64,000 nt of DNA from JALQTD01 sp965656785 (GTDB lineage: Bacteria; Bacteroidota; Bacteroidia; Flavobacteriales_D; Sanyastnellaceae), in contig CBFHLY010000002.1 in NCBI GenBank assembly GCA_965656785.1, forward strand, positions 62,001-126,000. Reading direction: 5' to 3'. Of this stretch, positions 42,349 to 51,968 are shown piece after piece. The notes under the pieces are model-generated. The model was not told where the DNA came from and did no database searches. It was given only the letters and a program-made list of their open reading frames with translations. The position numbers were made by a program, and so were the translations under genes. How positions within the stretch are numbered: position 1 is the stretch's first letter; the number at the start of each line of letters is the position of its first letter.

Positions 42349-44757
42349 ATGAAGAAACTGATCCTATCTGCGATGGCTCTGGGCATGATTTCCATGAGCC
42401 AAGCCCAATTGGTGGGCTACTCGGTAGTCGAAGTAGCGGACCACGATACGACGGGCATTGCGTCCCTGGCGGGCATGAAGACCTACCGGATTTACGCTGA
42501 TTTGACGAACCCAACGGACAAGGTGTCAGCCGTTTACGGTGACGAGACGGCTCCGCTCTCGTTGACGTCAGACAACGGTTTCTTCAATTCGACCTTCGGC
42601 GACGATTTGGGCCAAGGCGTGAACTCGCTGTTTTTCACTTCGTTTCCAGAAGCGGAGTACGACAGCTGGCTCACCATCGGATACGCACCAGGTGACCCCA
42701 TTTTGGGGAATGTCGGAACCGTTGGCATGGTGGCTCCCTTGGAAAGTTTCAACAGCGGAGGGGACCTCATCCTCAATGACCAATTCGGTGGGTCGTGGTT
42801 CGTGACCACGGACCCCAATTCCGTTGCGGGTGATGATTTGCAAGTACTCATTGCACAGTTGACGACTTCGGGCTCTTTCCAAGGTTCCTTCAATATCCAA
42901 ATCTTCGTAGCGGGCGACCAAGCGGACGAGCAGCAAGCAGAGGGCTTCCTGTTCTCTTCTGATTCCGGAGCCATTTTCGGGTGCATGGATGAAGCCGCCG
43001 AAAACTACAATCCCGATGCGACGGCAGAAGGGCCGTGCAACTACCCTTGCGCGCTGGAACTTTCGCCGGGCTCGCTGAGTTCGATTTCCTGCCCGGGCTT
43101 GTCTGATGGTGAAATCACCGTGGCACAAACTGGGGGGCAATTCGGAGTGACCTATGGCATCGATGGAGCAACGCCCTCTTTCACCAATCCGAATTTCGAT
43201 GACCTGCCAGCCGGCGCTCACTACATTGTGGGCATCGATGGAGCAGGTTGTGTGGACACCTTGGAGTTTGAAGTCGTTGCCCCGGCTCCGCTTGCCGTGA
43301 GTGCGGTGTTGGAAAGCGCGGTATCGTGCAACGGCGACTCGGACGCAGTCGTCGGAGGCACGGCGACCGGTGGAACCGGCAACCTGATGTTCAGCTTGAA
43401 CGACAACACCTTCTCGAACCCTTCTGAAACCTTGGAGTTCACGGGGCTTCCCTCGGGCAACTACACGGTTTACGTTGAGGATGAGAACGGGTGCACGGCG
43501 AGCTCACCGGCCATTTTCGTCAACAACCCCCCGATCATCAACGTTTACGTGACGAATTCAACGAGCGCTTTGTGCTCCGATTCGGAAGACGGCACCATTC
43601 TGGTGACCACCGTGGGCGGCACGCCGGGCTCGACGGGCCTGCAGTACAGCGTGGACCAAGTGAACTACACGACGGGCACCAACAACAACGGGTCTGTTCT
43701 GTACGTCGGTGCGGGCACCTACACCGTCTACGTTTCGGACGTGAATGGCTGCACGGGCCAAACAGCCAATACGGTGACCATTGGTGCGCCGATGGCATTG
43801 GATTTGACGCTGTCATCTGAGGGCATCAGCTGCACCGGCGCTGCCGATGGTTCGGTGACGTTCGCAGCAGCTGGAGGTTCGGGCGGCTACGCGTTCACCT
43901 TCAACGGCGAGGACGCCACGGGCCAGACCTTGTTCGGTGATTTGGATGCGGGAACATACGAGGTGACGGTCACGGACGTGAACGATTGCCAAACCACGGA
44001 GTCGGTGGACTTGGTTGACCCCGCGCCGGTTGTGGCGACGGCGACGGCAACCGACATTGCCTGCAACGGTGGAGCCGACGGCTTCGTTTCCGGTTCGGCT
44101 ACGGGAGGCACGGGCAGCTACACGTTCAGCATCGACGGGGTGAATTTCGTGGCGGGTGGAACCTTCCCGGCAACGGCTCCTGGCGAGTACACCATTTACG
44201 TGCAGGATCAGAACGAATGCAGCGCAGAAGCTACGGCCTCCGTGTCTGAACCCGATGCCATCGAGGTGACGTCCACGGTCGTCAATGCGGACGAAACGGG
44301 CGATGGTGAAATCGACATCACGGTAACGGGCGGAACAGCGCCGTACACCTTTGTTTGGTCCGGACCGGACAACTTCTTCTCCGTGGACGAGGACATCACG
44401 GGGGCCTTCGCTGGAGGCTACACGGTGACGGTGACCGACAGCAACGATTGCGAGACCACTTACGAAGTGGAAATCGCCTTGGGCGTTGCAGACCTCTCGA
44501 TTGCTGAGCGCGTAGCCGTTTACCCCAACCCGAGCACGGGCTTGTTCCAAGTCAGCCTTGAAGGGTTGCGCGGAGAGCGGTTGGCGATTGAAGTAACGGA
44601 CATGCAAGGACGCGCGGTGTACAGCGAGGCATTCGGAAACCGCGTTGGGGATTTCCAATTCATGATGGACCTTTCCGGCATTGCCAATGGGTTCTATCAA
44701 TTCCATCTCTCCACCGAATCAGGGCGCGAGTCGCTTCAATTGGTGAAGCGTGACTGA
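42349..44757 (+). CDS. T9SS surface protein: unclassified TYR domain plus six SprB-type repeats
   Basis: 802 residues. The signal peptide MKKLILSAMALGMISMSQAQ is followed by one copy of the unclassified ~190-residue domain (about 22-205: KTYRIYADL, EYDSWLTIG, QVLIAQLTT). One shortened Cys module (GCMDEAAENYNPDATAEGPC) comes next, then six SprB-like repeats (about 235-715). Each reads like SCNGxxDGxxxxxATGGTGxYTFS ... GTYTVxVxDxNGC. The C-terminus (VAVYPNPSTGLFQVSL ... NGFYQFHLS) is a T9SS sorting domain. SprB repeats occur in mobile gliding adhesins, so surface adhesion is plausible. A terminator follows directly. Confidence 0.87.
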   Translation: MKKLILSAMALGMISMSQAQLVGYSVVEVADHDTTGIASLAGMKTYRIYADLTNPTDKVSAVYGDETAPLSLTSDNGFFNSTFGDDLGQGVNSLFFTSFPEAEYDSWLTIGYAPGDPILGNVGTVGMVAPLESFNSGGDLILNDQFGGSWFVTTDPNSVAGDDLQVLIAQLTTSGSFQGSFNIQIFVAGDQADEQQAEGFLFSSDSGAIFGCMDEAAENYNPDATAEGPCNYPCALELSPGSLSSISCPGLSDGEITVAQTGGQFGVTYGIDGATPSFTNPNFDDLPAGAHYIVGIDGAGCVDTLEFEVVAPAPLAVSAVLESAVSCNGDSDAVVGGTATGGTGNLMFSLNDNTFSNPSETLEFTGLPSGNYTVYVEDENGCTASSPAIFVNNPPIINVYVTNSTSALCSDSEDGTILVTTVGGTPGSTGLQYSVDQVNYTTGTNNNGSVLYVGAGTYTVYVSDVNGCTGQTANTVTIGAPMALDLTLSSEGISCTGAADGSVTFAAAGGSGGYAFTFNGEDATGQTLFGDLDAGTYEVTVTDVNDCQTTESVDLVDPAPVVATATATDIACNGGADGFVSGSATGGTGSYTFSIDGVNFVAGGTFPATAPGEYTIYVQDQNECSAEATASVSEPDAIEVTSTVVNADETGDGEIDITVTGGTAPYTFVWSGPDNFFSVDEDITGAFAGGYTVTVTDSNDCETTYEVEIALGVADLSIAERVAVYPNPSTGLFQVSLEGLRGERLAIEVTDMQGRAVYSEAFGNRVGDFQFMMDLSGIANGFYQFHLSTESGRESLQLVKRD

Positions 44758-44782
44758 CGCATACTGGACTTGAATTGTGAAG

Positions 44783-44812
44783 CCGGCTCTCTTTTTGAGA
44801 GCCGGTTTTTTT
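44783..44812 (+). terminator. Rho-independent terminator after the SprB-repeat protein
   Basis: A perfect 9-bp stem (ccggctctc / gagagccgg) around a TTTTT loop, followed by seven T residues. It lies 25 nt after the stop. Confidence 0.88.
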
Positions 44813-44908
44813 GTGTTTAATGGGTAGGAATCAAACGTATGAAACCTCCAGGGGCATTCTGCCGTAAAGGACTTCGCGTCGAGCAATTGGCGTCAAATTC
44901 ATCCATCC

Positions 44909-47900
44909 ATGAAGCAATTCACAAACACCGCTTACATGAAGCAAATCAACACCTTGAAGGGCCTGCTAGCTGTGATGCTTGCAACCTGCCTCACTGCAGG
45001 TGTCCAGGCTCAGTACAACCTCTCCATCGACGTGTTGGAGGAACACACCGGAATGATCGGGTCCATGGACCTTGCGGGGTACACGACTTATCGGATTTAC
45101 GTGGAGACCGAGCACGAGACGGATTTCGTCTCCGCGGTTTTCGGAGATCAGGGCACGCCCATGGATCTTGAAATCTTCGACGGGACGTTGTACAACTGCG
45201 AGTTCGCCAGCGGTTGCACCGCGGACGGAGTCAATCCTGCGTTTTATCCGTTCTTTCCGCAGCTCGAGTTCGATAGCTGGGTGACCATCGGCATCGATCA
45301 AGTGCCAACGGGGAACCAAACCACCATTTCGACGGTGGCCAGTCCGAGCGAGCCGTGGGTCGACAGCTTCATCTCCACGAGCGCGGCTTCGGGTATGTCG
45401 TTGGCCAGCCCATCGGGAGGCGTTTGGTACATCCTGAATGGCAGCCCCAACGGCATCGCTGGTGAATCGAAGCGGGTTTTGATTGCGCAGTTGACAACCA
45501 ACGGCACGATTTCCGGAACCTTCAACGTCCAAATCTTCCCAGAAGGCAATGGCCAAAACGAGTTCATCGTGTCCAAGTCATTCCTCGGAACGGAAGTCTT
45601 TGATCCCATTCCCGAAGGCTTGCCCTCGGATTGCCCGGGAGCCTTGAACTGCATTCCTGAAGGCGACGGCACCACGGTCTGCGATTATCCCTTCTTTTTC
45701 GGGAACAACGAAAGCGACTTTTACGGTCCAGACACGGACAACCTCGATGGCTTGTCCGCAGAATCGGGCTCCTTGCCGTTGGGGGTGTCGGACAACGACA
45801 TGTCTACGTACATCGGTGTCGGAAACGCGGAAGCGATTTCGTCCATTTTGTCGTTCCACACGCCCAACGATCCCGATGGACTCATCGGTGTCACCGGGAC
45901 GGCGTACTCAGCTGGGGCCGGATTTGCTCCGGACGGAGCGGGCGGCACCACGATGGATGCGAGCTGGAGCGCGGTCATGTACCTGGACCTCGGCGGTTAC
46001 AGCTTCAGCGACTTGACGGTCCAAGCGAAGTTGGACTTCGATCCGAGTGCGGGCAACGACCCATCGACGTATTATGTGCACGACATTTCGGCGCTGCTTG
46101 CTGCGGACGCTTCCTTGGATGTGGACACCACGAATTCGTTTGTGGCGAACTTCACTTGGTCGGACCCCATGTGGGCGGCCACAGGGGATGCTGCCGTGAC
46201 CGATTTCCCGTTCGCCAGCACAGCGGGAGGGGAGTATGGTTTTCAAGTGACCGTTCTGAATGCGTGCGATGAAGTGGTTTTGGAACACGCCATCACGATG
46301 ACCGCGGTGGCTGGAGGAGAAGGCTGCATGGTGCCGGGTGCGTGCAACTACGACCCCAATGCCACGATCCCCGGAGCGTGCGATTATTTCTCGTGCATCG
46401 GATGCACGGATTCAAGCGCGTGCAACTACGATCCGCAGGCCCTCTACAACGACGGTTCGTGCGAATACACGAGCTGCATTCAATTCGGATGCACGGTGAG
46501 TACGGCCTGCAACTATGATCCAGAGGCGACCGTGAACGACGGAAGCTGCGACTTCAACTCTTGCGTGGGGTGCACGAATCCTGAGGCCACCAACTACGAC
46601 CCGGACGCCACCATCGACAGCGGTCAGTGCGCCATCCCGGGGTGCGTCATCCAAACGGCCTGCAACTACAATCCGGACGCCACGACATCCGATGGCTCAT
46701 GCGAGTACACGACGTGCTTGGGTTGCATGAATGCCACGGCGTGCAACTACGATCCGGAGGCGACGTTGCCCGCTCCGAGCACCTGCGTCTACCCTGCAAC
46801 CCACTACGATTGCGACGGCAACTGCCTTGAAGACACCGATGGCGACGGCATTTGCAATCCGCTGGAAGTGGCAGGATGCACGGATCCGACGGCTTCCAAC
46901 TACGATCCCGAGGCGACGGATGACAATGGCACATGCGGTTCGGACGGAACGGGATGCGTCATCCCTTCAGCATGCAACTACGACCCCTTTGCCACGATCA
47001 ACGACGGTTCGTGCGAATTCTTCTCTTGCCTCGGTTGCACCGATGAAAGCGCCTGCAACTACGATGCATCCGCAATCTTGACTGACAACACGCAATGCAC
47101 CTACCCCGAAACCGGATACGATTGCGAGGGTGCATGCGCCCTCGACAGCGACGGCGATGGGGTGTGCGATCCGTTTGAAGTGTTGGGATGCACCGATGCG
47201 TTGGCCAACAATTTCGAGGAGAATGCGACGGAGTATGACGGCAGCTGCACCTACGATCCGATTTGCGGCGATCCGAACGCTTGCAACTACACGGCAGATT
47301 GGGGGTATTGCGTCCAAATTGAAACCGTGATGGAGCACGACGGAATGATCGGGGAGGTGGACTTGACGGGCTTCACGACCTACCGCATTTATGCGTTGTG
47401 CGAAAACCCGGACGATTTCGTTTCTGGCGTATTCGGAGACAACAATGCGTCCACCGTCATCAGCTCATCGACGTCCTTTTACCAAGACCCATTTGGTGCG
47501 GGCGTTGCGACCGGCATCAACGCGAGTTTGTTGCCTTTCTTTCCCGCTGTATCCTACGACAGCTGGGTGACCATCGGGGTCGAGGGCCCAACGGATCCTT
47601 CGGCAGGCGAAGGCCCGGTGAACATCATTGCCGGCCCGACGAATCCTTGGTTGGTGAATTTTGAAGCCGGTGGAGACATCGTCATTGATGACGTTACGGG
47701 AGGGGGATGGTACAATTTGCAAGGTGCCACCAACGGAATTGCCGGTGAGGACCTCCGCGTTTTGTTGGGTCAATTCACCACCGATGGCATCTTGGACGGC
47801 GAATTGTTTGTCCAAATCTTCAACTACACCGATTCTGGGTTAGACGAAGTGTCTGTCAGCGTCAGCCTCGGCGGGGCGTGCAGCGTGCCCACCGACGATG

Positions 47901-50900
47901 CGTGCGAATACGCACAGGAGGGCTATGCTTGCGACGGTACGTGCCTTGAAGATGCCGATGGCGACGGCGTGTGCGACGCGAATGAAATCGCAGGATGCTT
48001 GGATCCAATGGCCTGCAATTACGATGCTGCGGCGACGGATGATGCTGCCAACTGCACGTACGCCGAACCCGAGTATGCTTGCGACGGTACGTGCCTCGTG
48101 GACACGGATGGTGATGGGGTCTGCGACGCCTTCGAAGTCCCGGGGTGCACGGATTTGAACGCCTGCAACTTCGACTCCGCCGCGACGAACAACGACGGCT
48201 CCTGCACGTACGCCACTCCAGGCTACGACTGCTCGGGCACCTGCTTGATGGACACGGACGGCGATGGCATTTGCGATTGGCTCGAAGTGGCGGGTTGCCT
48301 CGACGCGACCGCTTGCAACTACAACCCGGCAGCGACCGATCCCGGAACGTGCACATACGCCCAAACGGGGTACGATTGTGTGGGAGTTTGCATAAACGAC
48401 GCCGATGGCGACGGGGTGTGCGACGAGTTCGAGGTGGCTGGCTGCACGGATGCAGCGGCGTGCAACTTCGAGGCGGACGCGACGGACGACGATGGTTCGT
48501 GCACGTATGCCGAGCCGCTGTTCGATTGCTCGGGTGCGTGTTTGGCCGATGCGGATGCTGACGGCATTTGCGACGCCAACGAGGTGCCCGGTTGCACGGA
48601 CGACACCGCGTGCAATTACGACGCGAGCGCCACCGACGAAAACGGCTCCTGCATATACGCAGTGAGCGGATACGATTGCGCGGGCGTTTGCTTGAATGAC
48701 GCAGACGGCGACGGCGTGTGCGACGAGTTCGAGATCGCTGGATGTCAGGACGCGACCGCATGCAACTTCGATGCTTCGGCCACGGATTCGGCGGCGTGCA
48801 CGTATGCCGATGCGGGGTACGACTGCGCGGGCAACTGCCTGGCGGATGCAGACGGCGACGGCGTGTGTGACCCGTTCGAAGTGGCCGGTTGCACCGATGC
48901 GACGGCCATCAACTACGAGGCGACGGCCACGGACGACGACGGATCGTGCACGTACCCGTGCAGCCCGGATGTGACCCCGCCGACGTTTGTGTACGTTCCC
49001 GCGGATTCCACCATCACGTGCGACCAGGACATGCCCACCGGAATGGCCATGGCCATTGACGAATGCGACGCCGAAGTGCAGGTTTCCTTCTTCGACGGCC
49101 CCATCGAATACATTTTGCCCTGCGCTCCGTTCAACTATTTCTGTACCCGGACCTTCACAGCAGTGGATGACGCGGGCAACGAAGCAACTGCTATTCAGTA
49201 CATTACGGTGGTGGATACCGTCGGGCCCGAGTTCATTCTCGCATTGGAAGAGAACTTGATCATCGACGAGGCGTTGGGCCAAACCGTACCCAACCCCGCC
49301 GCCTTCATCCAGGACGCCTGCGACCTCACGGCCAGCTGGGTCAGCGGGGACGTGGTCCTTTCCTCGGACGACGAGTCCACGGTGATCGAGCGGACCTACA
49401 CGGCGACCGACGCGTGCGGCAACAGCACCGTCTTCGTCCAAACCATCACCGTGCTCCACGCCATCGAAGGCTGCATGGACGCCGAGGCCTGCAACTACGA
49501 CGCCACGGCCGAAGTGGAAGATGCTTCGTGTGACTACGCTGAAGCGGGCTACGATTGCGACGGCGCGTGCCTCGCGGATGCCGATGGCGATGGCGTGTGC
49601 GATGGGTTTGAGGTGGTGGGTTGCCAAGCGGACAGCGCCTGCAACTACGATCCTGCAGCGACGGATGAAGGGGAGTGCGATTTCTGCTCGTGCAACGGCG
49701 AAGCGCCTGCGTACGGCCTGGAAATCGAGGTGGTGGCGGAGCACACGGCCGGGGTATTGGCCGGTCAAACGACCTACCGCCTTTACGCCACGACCGAGAA
49801 CACCGATGATTTCGTCAGCTCCGTGTTTGGCAACAGCGAAGACATCCTCGAGATCACCAGCACGACGAGCTTTTACCAGCACCCCGGCGGCGGTGCCCTC
49901 GCGCAGGCCACGAATCCCATGCTGCTCGCGGCCTTCCCTGAGCTGGGCTTCGACAGCTGGGTGACCATCGGATTGAGCCAGCAAGCGGCCACCGGTGAGG
50001 GTGAAGTCCAAACCGTGCAAGGTCCCACCCCCTGGACCACCGCATTCGAAGCGGGCAATGACATCGTCCTCAACGACGAGATCGGCGGACTGTGGTTCCT
50101 CCTGAACGGCAGCCCCAACGGGGTGGCCGGCGACGACCACCGCGTCCTCATTGCCCAGCTCACGACTGACGGCGAACTCAGCGGCGTGGTGAACCTGCAA
50201 GTCTTCGTGAACGGAGTGGGGGAGAACGAACTCCGCTACCCGCTGGCCTTCACGAACGGCGCGTGGGATTTCACTCCGATCAACAACGCCTGCGGATGCA
50301 CGGACGACACGGCAGCGAACTACGATGCGGACGCCGAATACGACGACGGTTCGTGCGAAGCGTCGGTTCCCGGCTGCACGGATGCAACGGCGTGCAACTT
50401 CGACGATGCGGCGAATTTGGACGACGGCTCTTGCACCTACGCTGATGCGGGCTACGATTGCACGGGAGCGTGCTTGAACGACACCGACGGCGACGGCGTG
50501 TGCGATGAATTTGAACTCCTCGGGTGCACCGATGCGACGGCCTTGAACTACAACGATGCGGCCACGGACGACGACGGCTCGTGCATCTATCCATTGGCGG
50601 GCTGCACGGACCCAACGGCGTGCAACTATGCCGAAGACGCCACCGAGGAAGACGGCAGCTGCACCTATGCAGAGCCCGAATACGACTGCGACGGCACCTG
50701 CTTGGAGGATGCGGATGGGGATGGCGTTTGCGATGCCTTTGAGGTGCTGGGTTGCACGGATCCGCTGGCGGACAACTACAACGCAGAAGCCACGGACGAC
50801 GACGGGTCGTGCTTCACGTGTGACGTCGCGGTGGTCGCTGCGGGAACGCTGGATGCGACCTGCTTTGATACAGCGGACGGAGCCTTTACGGTGGATGTCA

Positions 50901-51790
50901 GCGGCTCGAATGCGCCGACCTTCACGTGGTTGCCCACGGTGGGAACGCTTGAAGGGAACAGCGTGACGGGCGTAGGCCAAGGGACGTACACCATCACGGT
51001 GGTGGACACGCTTGGTTGCGAGGCGGTGACCGAGGTGGTGGTCGGATCCCCCGATCCGCTCCTCGTGGACGCGGTGGTGTCCGATGTGTCCTGCAATGGC
51101 GGGGCGAACGGGGCCATCCAGATCTTCGCCAACGGCGGTTCGGGCAGCTACACGTTTGCCTTCGATTGCGCCAACTTCAGCACGGACGACACGTTCGTGG
51201 GCCTCAGCGCGGGAACGTACACGGTTTGCGCGGAGGATGCTTCCGGCTGCACGGCGACGTGGACCGGGGAGGTCTTCGAACCGGAAGCCTTGGAGGTCAC
51301 GGTGGATGCCATCGAACCGGATGCGAACGGTTCGAACTCAGGCAGCATCTCCGTCACCGTTTCGGGCGGGACGCCAGATTACTCGTTCGCTTGGACGGGG
51401 CTCGATGGCACGTTCCAGAGCGCGGATGAGGATGTGACCGGACTCGCTGCCGGCAGCTACTCCTTGGTGGTGACGGATGCGAACGGATGCCAAACCGAAC
51501 TCACCGACATCAACATCGACGCGGTCGGCGTGGGCGAGGTCGAGGCCCTTCAATGGGCGGTTTATCCGAACCCGACCCAAGGCGTGGTTTCCATTGAGTT
51601 GGCGGGCTGGTCTTCAACCGTGGAACTGAACGTCTATGACGGCGCGGGGCGCCGGGTTTGGAATGAGGTCACGGCACCGTGGAACGGCGCTCGCTCATGG
51701 GACTTCGGCCACCTATCGGCGGGATGGTACGTGTTCTCCGCGATCACCGACGAAGGCACCGCCCAAACCCGCTTGCTCATCGAGCGTTAA
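44909..51790 (+). CDS. Giant T9SS surface protein with three TYR domains, Cys-rich calcium-type modules, HYR and SprB repeats
   Basis: 2293 residues; an alternative start at 44936 gives a tidier signal peptide (MKQINTLKGLLAVMLATCLT ... VQAQ). Order: TYR domain (about 36-220); an unrecognised beta-rich region (about 255-465); short Cys modules (470-790); a second TYR domain (791-980); eight or nine full GCTDxxACNYD modules with DADGDGVCDEFE loops (985-1350); two HYR domains (1350-1520); Cys modules; a third TYR domain (about 1597-1785); Cys modules (1790-1968); three SprB-like repeats (1969-2205). The T9SS sorting domain closes the chain (AVYPNPTQGVVSIEL). Presumably a long, disulfide-rich, calcium-stiffened surface fibre; the ligand is unknown. 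Confidence 0.87.
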   Translation: MKQFTNTAYMKQINTLKGLLAVMLATCLTAGVQAQYNLSIDVLEEHTGMIGSMDLAGYTTYRIYVETEHETDFVSAVFGDQGTPMDLEIFDGTLYNCEFASGCTADGVNPAFYPFFPQLEFDSWVTIGIDQVPTGNQTTISTVASPSEPWVDSFISTSAASGMSLASPSGGVWYILNGSPNGIAGESKRVLIAQLTTNGTISGTFNVQIFPEGNGQNEFIVSKSFLGTEVFDPIPEGLPSDCPGALNCIPEGDGTTVCDYPFFFGNNESDFYGPDTDNLDGLSAESGSLPLGVSDNDMSTYIGVGNAEAISSILSFHTPNDPDGLIGVTGTAYSAGAGFAPDGAGGTTMDASWSAVMYLDLGGYSFSDLTVQAKLDFDPSAGNDPSTYYVHDISALLAADASLDVDTTNSFVANFTWSDPMWAATGDAAVTDFPFASTAGGEYGFQVTVLNACDEVVLEHAITMTAVAGGEGCMVPGACNYDPNATIPGACDYFSCIGCTDSSACNYDPQALYNDGSCEYTSCIQFGCTVSTACNYDPEATVNDGSCDFNSCVGCTNPEATNYDPDATIDSGQCAIPGCVIQTACNYNPDATTSDGSCEYTTCLGCMNATACNYDPEATLPAPSTCVYPATHYDCDGNCLEDTDGDGICNPLEVAGCTDPTASNYDPEATDDNGTCGSDGTGCVIPSACNYDPFATINDGSCEFFSCLGCTDESACNYDASAILTDNTQCTYPETGYDCEGACALDSDGDGVCDPFEVLGCTDALANNFEENATEYDGSCTYDPICGDPNACNYTADWGYCVQIETVMEHDGMIGEVDLTGFTTYRIYALCENPDDFVSGVFGDNNASTVISSSTSFYQDPFGAGVATGINASLLPFFPAVSYDSWVTIGVEGPTDPSAGEGPVNIIAGPTNPWLVNFEAGGDIVIDDVTGGGWYNLQGATNGIAGEDLRVLLGQFTTDGILDGELFVQIFNYTDSGLDEVSVSVSLGGACSVPTDDACEYAQEGYACDGTCLEDADGDGVCDANEIAGCLDPMACNYDAAATDDAANCTYAEPEYACDGTCLVDTDGDGVCDAFEVPGCTDLNACNFDSAATNNDGSCTYATPGYDCSGTCLMDTDGDGICDWLEVAGCLDATACNYNPAATDPGTCTYAQTGYDCVGVCINDADGDGVCDEFEVAGCTDAAACNFEADATDDDGSCTYAEPLFDCSGACLADADADGICDANEVPGCTDDTACNYDASATDENGSCIYAVSGYDCAGVCLNDADGDGVCDEFEIAGCQDATACNFDASATDSAACTYADAGYDCAGNCLADADGDGVCDPFEVAGCTDATAINYEATATDDDGSCTYPCSPDVTPPTFVYVPADSTITCDQDMPTGMAMAIDECDAEVQVSFFDGPIEYILPCAPFNYFCTRTFTAVDDAGNEATAIQYITVVDTVGPEFILALEENLIIDEALGQTVPNPAAFIQDACDLTASWVSGDVVLSSDDESTVIERTYTATDACGNSTVFVQTITVLHAIEGCMDAEACNYDATAEVEDASCDYAEAGYDCDGACLADADGDGVCDGFEVVGCQADSACNYDPAATDEGECDFCSCNGEAPAYGLEIEVVAEHTAGVLAGQTTYRLYATTENTDDFVSSVFGNSEDILEITSTTSFYQHPGGGALAQATNPMLLAAFPELGFDSWVTIGLSQQAATGEGEVQTVQGPTPWTTAFEAGNDIVLNDEIGGLWFLLNGSPNGVAGDDHRVLIAQLTTDGELSGVVNLQVFVNGVGENELRYPLAFTNGAWDFTPINNACGCTDDTAANYDADAEYDDGSCEASVPGCTDATACNFDDAANLDDGSCTYADAGYDCTGACLNDTDGDGVCDEFELLGCTDATALNYNDAATDDDGSCIYPLAGCTDPTACNYAEDATEEDGSCTYAEPEYDCDGTCLEDADGDGVCDAFEVLGCTDPLADNYNAEATDDDGSCFTCDVAVVAAGTLDATCFDTADGAFTVDVSGSNAPTFTWLPTVGTLEGNSVTGVGQGTYTITVVDTLGCEAVTEVVVGSPDPLLVDAVVSDVSCNGGANGAIQIFANGGSGSYTFAFDCANFSTDDTFVGLSAGTYTVCAEDASGCTATWTGEVFEPEALEVTVDAIEPDANGSNSGSISVTVSGGTPDYSFAWTGLDGTFQSADEDVTGLAAGSYSLVVTDANGCQTELTDINIDAVGVGEVEALQWAVYPNPTQGVVSIELAGWSSTVELNVYDGAGRRVWNEVTAPWNGARSWDFGHLSAGWYVFSAITDEGTAQTRLLIER
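46320..47300 (+). repeat. Tandem short Cys modules inside the giant surface protein
   Basis: About eleven GCxxxxACNYDPxAxxxDGSC units, mostly of the short 25-residue form without the acidic loop, sometimes joined by SCIGC or SCLGC linkers. The DNA repeats are diverged but share the coding for ACNYDP. Coding repeat, not an independent element. Confidence 0.75.
47880..48960 (+). repeat. Tandem 49-50-residue Cys/calcium-type modules
   Basis: Eight or nine coding units of about 147-150 bp, each of the form GCTDxxACNYDxxATDDDGSCTYA plus GYDCxGxCLxDADGDGVCDEFEV. The acidic loop DADGDGVCD resembles thrombospondin type 3 or EF-hand calcium loops. Units are similar enough at DNA level to recombine. 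Confidence 0.78.
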
Positions 51791-51811
51791 TGGCATGTGC
51801 AGTTAGATGGA

Positions 51812-51846
51812 ACGGGCCGTCCGAAAGGGCGGCCCGTTTTCGTTTT
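51812..51846 (+). terminator. Rho-independent terminator after the 2293-residue surface protein
   Basis: An 11-bp stem (acgggccgtcc / gggcggcccgt, one T-G pair) with a gaaa loop at 51812-51837, followed by TTTCGTTTT. Confidence 0.85.
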
Positions 51847-51968
51847 ACAAGGTAAATTGTTCGTTAATCTCAGAGGGATTCGATGATTTTCCCCGGTATT
51901 TCTGCGAAGTTTGCGCGTGAGCGGACTGTTCGCTCATTCAGAACGAATCACAACCAATCCTCAAATCG

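Noticed and set aside
47840..50980. 1046-residue open frame antisense to the giant surface protein
   Set aside because: Its translation is an Arg/Val/Ala/Ile-rich mirror of the repeat codons, with no start context or domain. Strong codon bias in the repeats keeps the opposite frame open.
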